A stretch of 64,000 bases of DNA from Trichosphaerium sp. ATCC 40318. Lineage: Eukaryota > Discosea > Flabellinia > Trichosidae. This document shows, piece after piece, positions 56,368 through 64,000 of the stretch. The stretch covers positions 186,001-250,000 of the forward strand of contig JALMLS010000520.1 in assembly GCA_038496445.1 (NCBI GenBank). The letters run 5' to 3'. A model generated the notes under the pieces. That model saw only the letters and a list, made by a program, of their open reading frames with translations, had not been told where the DNA came from and searched no databases. Positions within the stretch are counted from its first letter, which is position 1, and every line of letters begins with the position of its first letter. The translations under genes were made by a program, and so were the position numbers.

Positions 56368-57597
56368 ATGGACGAACCAAATCTGTGGCAGCTTCCTACT
56401 GAAGTTACTGTTTTAATATTGGACAACCTACACTTCTCAGACCTATATGCGTTTAGTTCTGTGAGTTTACACGCTTTATCTGTATTTAACATTGTACAAA
56501 GCATTGTCGTACGTTAATACTACATAAGAAACACGTTAACCGCGTCTGACAGTAGTTTTAGGTTTCAAAGAAAGTGTATAAAAGAAAGATATTACCAGGG
56601 GTTCATTCTCGCGTTGTGGGCATGTGTGTGCTCTCAAAAGGCGAGGTATAAGCGCATACCTTTTTTAATGGATGAAAGACGTTAACGAGTCAAGTTTAGA
56701 TCGTCGTTGTTGATCATAATGCTCACAAAATAGGAATCATTAAAGATGATAGATACACAACCTTGATAGACAGAAACACAAAACATACAACAGACGTCTA
56801 CAATGATGGACCTTTTAAACAAGCGTGTGCGTATCGTTTTGTTCTGTTCTGTTTCACGTGGGTTTGGCTCACTTTTGTTATTTTGTTGTAGGCTTGTATT
56901 ACCCCACAGGCTGTGTGGTTGACTCTGATGATAATGTTATTATTAGTGATAGATCCCATCATACAATAAGAAAGCTTGACTTGAAAAATCGAATCATATC
57001 AACAATAGCAGGGAAGCCATGTACACAAGGAAGTATTGAACGCAGCTGCTTGAGGTTTGCTAGTATTTGCAAGGGCATAAATGATAGTATACTCATATGT
57101 GATCAAGTTAATGGTGCCATTAGAAGCATGAATGCTGAAGGCCAAATTAATACCGTAGCTGACATAAAAAGAGGTGATTTTGACTACACCAAGTTTCAGT
57201 CTTCTATTCCATATCCACGACGTATTGCTTTTTGTCCCCGAACTGGTGATATGTAAGTTAATATATGTATTTTCGCTTATGAAGTTATAGATACTTTGCA
57301 GTTGCCAAACTTGTTATAAAACTGAGTAATGGGAAGCAAACACTTATTTATAAACACAATTTACCAATATTTGGGATTGCTGTGGAAAGAACGGGTGATG
57401 TGTTGTTTGGATCTGGACGAGATAAGGGAGATAAGGCTAAACAAGATTGCATATTTAGAGTATACACAAGGATGAAAGGGTATCCAGTACTCCCTCTGAC
57501 CTTATCCAATCCAATAGAGAACGTTTCAGGGTTGTATTATTATGATGGTATTCTGTATGTTGGCGCAGGTGAAGAAGCCTGTACAATAAAGCTGTAG
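56368..57597 (+). CDS. F-box/NHL-repeat protein
   Basis: ATG 56368 starts MDEPNLWQLPTEVTVLILDN and LHFSDLYAFSSVSLHALSVF, an F-box. Exons then give VSKKVYKRKILPGVHSRVVG, VDHNAHKIGIIKDDRYTTL, and an exon from about 56892 with YYPTGCVVDSDDNVIISDRS and HHTIRKLDLKNRIISTIAG. That is a typical NHL repeat (PxGxxVDxxxNVxxxDxxxHxIRK). Further repeats read ILICDQVNGAIRSMNAEGQI, then FGIAVERTGDVLFGSGRD. The frame ends at TAG 57597 after GAGEEACTIKL. NHL repeats form beta-propellers that bind protein or RNA. The upstream in-frame extension from 56152 is less likely to be coding. About five exons are used. Confidence 0.75.
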
Positions 57598-58884
57598 AGT
57601 GGTTTGTACATGCGAAAGGATAAAAAATAAAGAACTTTATTGCGGTATTGGGTTTTGGTTCTACTTGCACTTGTATCTCTGATCTCACAGGTAAGTTGTT
57701 ATGTAAGTCTTCTGCCGTAAAGTATTTCATAGCACCTAACTGTAAACTCTGTACGCTTAGTTAATTCTTGCGGCGCTATCAAAACGATAGAAAATGGCGA
57801 CATCTTCAACACCAATAGTACAACCAGCTTGAAATTCGAATCACTAGTGCCACTGCTGGTTCCCATGCATACCTACTTACCATAGACAGGGTTGACAAAG
57901 CAAAGGTCCGTACATAGTCTGAGTTTTTTCTTTTTTTTTGTGATCGACAAGCTCTCTAATTGTTTTTGGTTGTTCAGGTTCAGACAACAAACCTACCACT
58001 CATAGGTAAGTCTTTTACCTGCTTCTGACCAGCTTGACTCACGTGGTAAAAAAATCCCGAGAAACAAATGGTGCGAGTTTCATTTTTAAACTATAAGCAG
58101 CATAGAGGATGTACGCTCAGATATTGACAACTCACCAATTTGCTTTTATTCTTTTGAACGTTAGTCCTAACATTTGTGTTGTAGCGCTCGCATTGGTTAT
58201 TAAATTACGTCTTGATAGATAAAAATAATAAGGTAAGATTTGCTAAAAAAACCTCAGGTTTATTTTCTACACGCAAAGAAGTCTAAGTTGTCATGATTTT
58301 ACCCTCTGTTTAACACAATTTTCCACAAAACGCTTCAAAATAACCAAATTATTTTTTCATGTACATGTGCGTTCGTGGAACGTGGCTACATGTAATAAAT
58401 CCAATAATATCTTTCGTCGTGGCCATTTTTTGCCTTTTTTAACTAGAAATGTGAAACGTCAAGGTCTTTTATGGCGATCACGTTTTTTTTTTGTTTTATG
58501 TAACTTTCTTTTGCGAACGTTGTATCCTTCCACAATTACAATTGGTGAATACAAAAAGTCAAATATCGCGTGACAATCTAAATACAACTAAAAACCGTTC
58601 GTAATTTTCAAAACGGACCATTGTTGCGAAAACTACACATTCTGACACTGTCTTTTTGATTTTTGAAAAAAAAACACGTGCATGTCATCTGGCGTTTGGT
58701 TTGTCAATACTTAAATTTACATTGTCGCTGCAGCATTTTTAGTGTAAAACAAAAGTAATAATCGACAAAAACCCACCTACCAACCAAAAAGACAGTGTCA
58801 GAATGTCGTTTGCAAATTACGGCTTCACAATACGATAGTTCTATTCTCAATAAATTCTTACTTTTCTTTTTCTTTAGAAAGGAA
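57598..58884. other. Intergenic region with possible small gene and an inverted repeat
   Basis: A possible small gene lies at about 57794-58222: ATG with MATSSTP, an exon with LEIRITSATAGSHAYLLTID, then a hydrophobic end ALALVIKLRLDR. Its exon joins could not be proved. A perfect 22-bp inverted repeat lies at 58637-58658 and 58785-58806, just before the next gene. Confidence 0.4.
58637..58806. repeat. 22-bp perfect inverted repeat in the 5' region of the F-box/YwqK gene
   Basis: The left arm 58637-58658 (starts ACATTCTGACACTGTC) is the exact reverse complement of 58785-58806, with 126 bp between. The right arm ends 78 bp before the coding start and may lie in the 5' UTR. Confidence 0.8.
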
Positions 58885-60516
58885 ATGTCTTCTTCTTCTT
58901 TGAGTTTACTTGATCTCCCACATGAAATTCAACAAGAAATCTGTACATTCAACATGGAAACTTTCACAAAATTTCATACTTTATCAAAGAACGCAGCAAT
59001 CAATACACATTTCGATGAATCTCTACAACGCAAGGGAAAATGGATCAGATGGTACAAAACAGGAAAAGTACAGTCCATTGAATATTCGAAAAACGGGCTA
59101 AACCAAGAATGGTATCAGAATGGTCAAATAAAAGAACAATGGAAGGTAGTTAATGGCAAAAGGCATGGTAATTCCAAAATGTGGTATGACAATGGACAAC
59201 TTGAAGCACAGTGCACGTTTGTTAAAGGCACGCAACTTTGTGAAACTAAAGAGTGGTATAAAAATGGGAACATTAATGCACAAAGTATGTGGGTTGATGG
59301 TAAACTAAGTGGTGATGTGAAAGTATGGTATGATAACAAACAACTTTCTTCGTGGGAGATTTATTTGGATGGTAAGAGAAACGGTGAAGCCAATTGGTGG
59401 TATGAAAATGGGCGACGTAATACACAAACAATGTGGGTTAACGACAAGCGAAACGGTGAAGCCAAGGAGTGGTATGAAAATGGACAACTTAAGGCACAAT
59501 CCATGTGGGTTGATGACAGACAACATGGTCAATGCAAAGTATGGCATGAAAATGGACGAATTAAGTCACAAGCCATGTGGGTGGATGGCAAGTTACATGG
59601 TGAATCTAAGCAATGGTATGAAAATGGACAACTTAAGGCACAAGCCACGATGGATGACAAACAATGTGGTGAATCTAAGCAATGGTATGAAAATGGACAA
59701 CTTCAGGCACAAGCCATGTGGGTTGATGGTAAACAACATGGTCAACATAAAGACTGGTATGTAAACGGACAACTTAAGTCACAAGCCATGTGGATTGATG
59801 ACAAGAGACAAGGCGAAGTTAAGGGATGGTATGAAAATGGACAAGTTCAGGGACAAGTGATGATGGCTGAAAACAAACGACATGGTGAATGCAAATTATG
59901 GTATAAAAACGGAAAACTCCAGCAAACAAGCATGTGGATAGATGGCAAGAAACACGGTGAAATCAACGAGTGGTATGAAAACGGACAACTTAAGGAACAA
60001 GCAAATATGGTTTACAATAAACGGAATGGAGAATTCAAAAGCTGGTACGACAATGGAAAACTGAAGATACACAGCTTGTGGGTTGATGGTAAACAAAACG
60101 GAGTTACCAAAGAGTGGTATGGAACTGGTCAACTATTTCGACAAAGCACATGGGTAGATAATAAGAAACATGGCGAAACCCATGAGTGGTATAAAAATGG
60201 CCAACTTATGACCCAAAGCATGTGGACTGATGGGAAATTATATGGTACAATGAAACAGTGGAGTGAAGATGGAAAACCAACGGAAGAAGACGATAAACAA
60301 ATCAAGAGATGGTTTAGTAGTCGAAAAACCAAGAAACAAAATCGCTTTGGTATTACCTACAACAAAAACAAGAAAAGAAGCAGCAGTTTAATGATAAGAT
60401 CATTCAACACAATATTGTTCCCTTTCCATATCTTACGTCGTTTTGTGTGGGCATGGTTGAGGTACTTTTCAAGTGCATTTTATTCGTCAATGATGTTTTG
60501 GTCAAAAAAGAAATAA
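58885..60516 (+). CDS. F-box protein with 18 YwqK/MORN-like repeats
   Basis: ATG 58885 begins MSSSSLSLLDLPHEIQQEIC followed by TFNMETFTKFHTLSKNA, an F-box. An acceptor-like TTTCTTTAG lies just upstream, so the frame open from 58795 probably includes a 5'-UTR intron. From about residue 50 there are 18 tandem units of about 23 residues with the core (K/E)(E/V)WYENGQLKAQxMWVDGK(x)HGE, ending KQWSEDGKPTEEDDK. The C-terminus is basic, with a hydrophobic stretch (FNTILFPFHILRRFVWAWLR), possibly membrane-associated. The total is 543 residues. This is the long relative of the gene at 7357. Minus-strand open frames at 59098-60332 are shadows of the repeats. Confidence 0.8.
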   Translation: MSSSSLSLLDLPHEIQQEICTFNMETFTKFHTLSKNAAINTHFDESLQRKGKWIRWYKTGKVQSIEYSKNGLNQEWYQNGQIKEQWKVVNGKRHGNSKMWYDNGQLEAQCTFVKGTQLCETKEWYKNGNINAQSMWVDGKLSGDVKVWYDNKQLSSWEIYLDGKRNGEANWWYENGRRNTQTMWVNDKRNGEAKEWYENGQLKAQSMWVDDRQHGQCKVWHENGRIKSQAMWVDGKLHGESKQWYENGQLKAQATMDDKQCGESKQWYENGQLQAQAMWVDGKQHGQHKDWYVNGQLKSQAMWIDDKRQGEVKGWYENGQVQGQVMMAENKRHGECKLWYKNGKLQQTSMWIDGKKHGEINEWYENGQLKEQANMVYNKRNGEFKSWYDNGKLKIHSLWVDGKQNGVTKEWYGTGQLFRQSTWVDNKKHGETHEWYKNGQLMTQSMWTDGKLYGTMKQWSEDGKPTEEDDKQIKRWFSSRKTKKQNRFGITYNKNKKRSSSLMIRSFNTILFPFHILRRFVWAWLRYFSSAFYSSMMFWSKKK

Positions 60517-61175
60517 CAGATAATCGCAAGGTGTAGTTAAAAAAACAATAAACAAAAAAATCATTTCATTCAAGAATTTATATTATTGTTGAAGTCGTCT
60601 TTCTACCATTACTGATGTGAAAATGAAGCATGTGGATGTCGTGTATATGCACAAAACCTAAACGTTATAGCTAATGAAATTGAACAGACTGGATCGCTAT
60701 TGTAAAACCTCAAGGATCCTCAATAGTACAGCCGCAAATTTGTTTCATGTTGAAAAAATGTTTTTTTTTGCATGCTTGTTTGGGGAACTGAAAAGAAGAA
60801 TGAAAGACAATGTTTTACTCCAAACCTAGACATTTTATCCAATACCCACTGCAAAAAGTAGTAAAGGCAGTTTACTGCTTTGCTTTTGGACCGTTTTTAT
60901 CTCAACTCTTACCCAGACCGATATTTTTGTAGCTATCACGTGATGGAACGATGAAACGGCAAAACTACCCTAACAGCGTAGCCCGATTACATGGTACCTT
61001 GGTTTAGTGGCTCACTTAGTATAACTTTGACATTCCATGACGTTCTCTTATTACTTTTTATTGCGTTTGTTGGAGGTGTAAACTATTTTTCCGAAGAATT
61101 GTTTTGATTTAGCCGAAATGGTAGTTTTTTCGCAATTTCTGTCGGGTACTATGAAATACCGCTAACTGCACTTAT
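60517..61175. other. Intergenic region, nothing recognised
   Basis: 3' flank with AATAAA near 60548. One CACGTG within ATCACGTGAT near 60938. Confidence 0.4.
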
Positions 61176-61815
61176 ATGGAGCATAATTTTAAAAATACAT
61201 TAGAAGTAAGTGATTTGTTGGCAGTAGTATGTGATTCCGTGTCAGCTCGTGTTTTAGTGTTTCTCCTTCACAGAAAACCCAATTATTCTGTGTTGTTATT
61301 AAAACAACTATCTAGACTGCCTGCATCGTTTGATAGTTCACATACAAGTATGTTTTGGGCGTTGTCGGATAGAAGTAGCGGCATATTGATTCACAATGGT
61401 GCTATTTATTACGACTTAAAACTGTTCATTGTAAACAAAGCACTTGATATAAAACACAAATGGAACGTTATAGAAAATTTGTAGCTAGAGAAAACAAGGT
61501 TATTAACAAACAAAGAGCAAATCACGTGATATTGTATTTTCATAATACACAGATGCCTGCTACGCCTTTATGTTCTATAAAGAAGAAGCCATTCAAGAGA
61601 AGGTATCAGCTAGAACAAGGATTTTCAATGTACAGACAAAACGCTGTAGCGTGTGAATATAAGTTTCCGGCAGCTTTTTGCTTTGGTGACGACATCGAAA
61701 AAGTTAAACCGATCGTCACGTGTAACAAAAAGATAATACCGAGACTACGAAAAAAGAAGATAATAATACAACAACAGTGTGCAAATCAAATGAAATTGAA
61801 CTACATACTAAACTA
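61176..61815 (+). CDS. Hypothetical protein, model uncertain
   Basis: ATG 61176 opens MEHNFKNTLEVSDLLAVVCD followed by SARVLVFLLHRKPNYSVLLL, ending in its own frame at 61484. A second frame (from ATG 61460) gives MERYRKFVARENK, then across a possible intron (GTTATT...ACACAG) reaches MPATPLCSIKKKPFKRRYQL and a very basic C-terminus (RLRKKKIIIQQQ), ending near 61815. The two may be exons of one gene or two overlapping genes. No domain was recognised. Confidence 0.3.
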
Positions 61816-61891
61816 AACTGAACAAAAAATACCTTGTAATAAATAATAAATAATATGTACCATAACTAATAAATCCAAGTAAAACATCATC

Positions 61892-61975
61892 CTTGACACC
61901 TTTCAGCGCTTTGGTGCTTTCATTTGAAATACTCCTATAAACAGAAACATCAATCGCATGAACACCAGCAAACAT
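61892..61975 (-). pseudogene. Remnant of a GVHTIDLS-type leucine-rich repeat
   Basis: On the minus strand FAGVHAIDVSVYRSISNEST followed by KALKGV matches the 24-residue repeat of the F-box/LRR genes (LAGVHTIDLS...DEGIKALKGV). There is only about one repeat, without F-box or flanking repeats, so it is read as a gene fragment left after duplication or deletion. Confidence 0.6.
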
Positions 61976-62058
61976 GACAAGAACGATGTAGTATAAACCA
62001 AAAAAAAAAAAACAAAGACGATTTCTAAAACAAGAGGATTCTTTATTGAGATAACGGT

Positions 62059-62916
62059 TTAGATCCACACTTTGAAATCATCAAAGAAAGCAGTATCGGT
62101 TGTAGGAGACCACCATCTGCTATCACTTGCACTTCCTCCTCTGTACGTGTTAAAGATCAAGTTGTTAATCTTCACATTTGATTTTCCAGATTTTCTGTAA
62201 AGAATGTTCCTCCTCTCCAATTCAAGTCTTCCGTTGACATACATTTTCAAAATACCGTTTCTACTTCCCGGTGTGTTGAGCTTTATGTATTGTTTGATCG
62301 TGTACCATTTGTTCTTTTCTAGTCCTCTCATAATCTCGATCTCAACACCACACTTGTTGATATCGCGATCAGGGAAATAAGTGTAAGCAACAAGCCTGAC
62401 AGGTTTACCAGCACCGGATTGCCTCCACATTAATCGAACAGAGAAGCCGTTGTCAATGTTGTTTCTATTCTTCGTACATCCAGAAGGAATAGCACCATTA
62501 CCACTTAGAGCAGAGCCGCCCAATCCAGGTAGCTTTCCACCGTACGCCCATACAAAGCCTGAGTCGAATTTAACTTTGTATTCAAGTGTTGCTTCTGTGA
62601 CATCGCTAAATTGTTTGTCGAACAAGAATCCGCCGTTGTGACCTCCTGCTGAATTTTTGAGGTACTGAGTGCGTATCTGTTTGTTGATGATAGCAGTTTG
62701 ATGAGGCCACGTGACACCGTTTCCGTCTAAGCCCCTGATTGCGCCAGAAGTTCTCGCTCTGATTGGACCGAAATCATTTGTTGCTTTTTGGATAGTGTAT
62801 CGGTAGTTACGAGTGTGGTGGTTGAAATCTTCGTTTATTACAAGACTTGCGGCGTAAGATAAAGCGAAGAGCGTTAACGCTATCGATAAGAGTTGGGAAA
62901 AGCGTATAGCTTTCAT
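62059..62916 (-). CDS. Secreted polysaccharide lyase family 14 (alginate/glucuronan lyase-like)
   Basis: This is a single-exon gene of 285 residues. ATG 62916 gives a clean signal peptide (MKAIRFSQLLSIALTLFALS). The mature part has ATLEYKVKFDSGFVWAYGGK, LPGLGGSALSGNGAIPSGC, GFSVRLMWRQSGAGKPVRLV, the Tyr-rich AYTYFPDRD, KWYTIKQYIKLNTPGSRNGI and LKMYVNGRL, ending WWSPTTDTAFFDDFKVWI. GGKLPGLGG...RLMWR...Y.YFP...W..I...LN.PG..NG is the PL14 jelly-roll pattern, which cleaves uronate polymers such as alginate or glucuronan by beta-elimination. An upstream in-frame ATG at 62985 would spoil the signal peptide. The gene suggests that the cell digests algal or bacterial polysaccharide. Horizontal origin is possible but unproved. 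Confidence 0.78.
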   Translation of the reverse strand: MKAIRFSQLLSIALTLFALSYAASLVINEDFNHHTRNYRYTIQKATNDFGPIRARTSGAIRGLDGNGVTWPHQTAIINKQIRTQYLKNSAGGHNGGFLFDKQFSDVTEATLEYKVKFDSGFVWAYGGKLPGLGGSALSGNGAIPSGCTKNRNNIDNGFSVRLMWRQSGAGKPVRLVAYTYFPDRDINKCGVEIEIMRGLEKNKWYTIKQYIKLNTPGSRNGILKMYVNGRLELERRNILYRKSGKSNVKINNLIFNTYRGGSASDSRWWSPTTDTAFFDDFKVWI

Positions 62917-62985
62917 GTTGCGTTGCTTGTGTTGTTGTTGTGACAATGGTTTAATATGGTATGGCTTAGTTTGTTCTCCATTCAC

Positions 62986-64000
62986 AATTTCTTGCGCTAG
63001 TCGTCTAAGTTTGGTATTGTACTAGCGCCCAGTATTGGAATGGTTGGAAGATAGTTCAAGTTGTACAAGCAACTGTCGCAAAAGACACGTGATCAAGATT
63101 GAAACAGCAAAAAAGTTTACCAAACGATAAAGTTAAATTGTGCGTAGCGCTATTCTACAAAACTCATCAGCTCCATTAGTAATCATGCCATAAATACTAC
63201 AACGAACAAAGAACGGCTTATACTGCGCTGCTATTATACTAGCGATTGAATTTTCCTCGGGAAAAGAACCCGACTTTCGTTCACATCATGACACCTAAAT
63301 GAACTACAAAAGTAAGCTAGATGCCCTAATACAAAAGCGGAGGAATACTTACTACGACAAATGTGCTCTAAAATGAAAAAGAAACTAACAACATTTCCAG
63401 TTAGGAGTCAGACTCTATAAATACACGTGACAGATTGTTCTTTTACTTTATGAATAGGGTCGCTTTATTTAGCAACAAACAATCCAAAAGGTTTTGTCGT
63501 GACGTCACAACTACAATTTTAGCTATGTAGTGTTAATAATTAAAATACTCCAACCCAATGAAGATGGATTTTACGTTAAAATACTCGGGCAATTTATCCC
63601 GAGCACGATGGAGATTTTTAGCGATTTTTCATTTCGTCTTTGATTTTTCTTCCTGATAGTAATTTCACCAAAGACTTTCAATGTACTCCTAGTCAAGGGT
63701 AGAAGCGCTATTTACAGTACCTAGTTGTAAACCAATAGGTACACTTGTGAATTAAATACAAATGAAACTATGCATATTGCCAGGCTTCGACAAACCCTAA
63801 ACTCAAAAACTTGTATAAAAGAGCTTACTTACAAGCGTATAGCTTGTAGAGCCATGCCTACAATTTAAAAAAATGACGCTATACAATTACAAACACATGT
63901 TTTTCGATGTGTCACATTGGTATTCTAATGCCCTTCCGTTACGAATGAATAATATGAATTATTGTATTCAAATACAGCCAGTATTCATGAGTATAAACAG
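62986..64000. other. Terminal intergenic region
   Basis: No gene was recognised. The segment 63266-63286 repeats the centre of the foldback element at 8185-8418 with two mismatches. CACGTG occurs near 63087 and 63424. Confidence 0.45.

Noticed and set aside
58990..60250. Regularly spaced repeats that could suggest a CRISPR array
   Set aside because: The repeat is in-frame coding with 23-residue units and there are no unique spacers. The host is eukaryotic.
58910..60332. Several long open frames on both strands within the YwqK-repeat gene
   Set aside because: They exist because the 69-nt repeat is regular in all frames. Only one frame has an F-box, a start codon and the repeat motif.
5477..60516. 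A giant-virus insertion as the source of the F-box, LRR and YwqK genes
   Set aside because: Such repeat families do occur in large DNA viruses. But these genes have the same introns, splice signals and base composition as the housekeeping genes, and no viral core genes are present.

Overview
The window is nuclear DNA of a unicellular eukaryote. It is AT-rich, genes lie on both strands, and many are cut by short spliceosomal introns of about 45-65 nt. Most donors read GTACGT or GTAC and most acceptors end in TTTAG or CAG. It carries a cytosolic ribosomal protein gene (uL15/L27a), two tRNA-Val genes, a WASP homologue, Ras-like GTPases and a RhoGAP, so it is a chromosome of a cell and not a virus or bacterium. 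The exact lineage cannot be read from the sequence. Exon structures here were built by hand from splice signals, reading phase and family motifs; boundaries marked uncertain should be treated so.

Layout. 1-6.7 kb: RNF126-type E3 ligase (partial), 3-hydroxyisobutyrate dehydrogenase, ten-exon WASP, possible GPI-anchored protein, F-box/SPRY protein. 6.7-11.3 kb: F-box/YwqK-like repeat protein, an F-box to Ras GTPase fusion, and a frameshifted F-box/LRR gene. 12-20 kb: C2-RhoGAP gene head-to-head with a divergent small GTPase, then a repeat protein with a restriction-endonuclease-like C-terminus. 20-30 kb: a mitochondrial-type SDR reductase and a tandem pair of ankyrin genes with a PARP-like ADP-ribosyltransferase domain. 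30-40 kb: housekeeping stretch with a PARP-type zinc finger protein, ribosomal protein L27a, a proline racemase-family enzyme, an inverted tRNA-Val pair and membrane proteins. 40-50 kb: surface and secreted proteins (leishmanolysin-like M8 protease, berberine-bridge-type FAD oxidase, NIT-domain membrane protein). 52-60.5 kb: a second F-box cluster (two F-box/LRR, one F-box/NHL, one F-box/YwqK-like repeat). 62-63 kb: a secreted PL14 lyase; the last kilobase looks empty.

How the genes relate. The outstanding theme is ubiquitin-ligase adaptors. Eight F-box genes lie in 64 kb, each joining a short F-box to a recognition module: SPRY, YwqK-like repeats (two), Ras GTPase, LRR (three) or NHL. A RING-type E3 and an ankyrin-ART pair add to this. 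A second theme is small-GTPase and actin signalling (WASP, C2-RhoGAP, divergent GTPase, F-box-Ras). Metabolic and secreted enzymes are scattered among them. The palindrome CACGTG is strikingly over-represented throughout, in introns and intergenic DNA as well as some exons.
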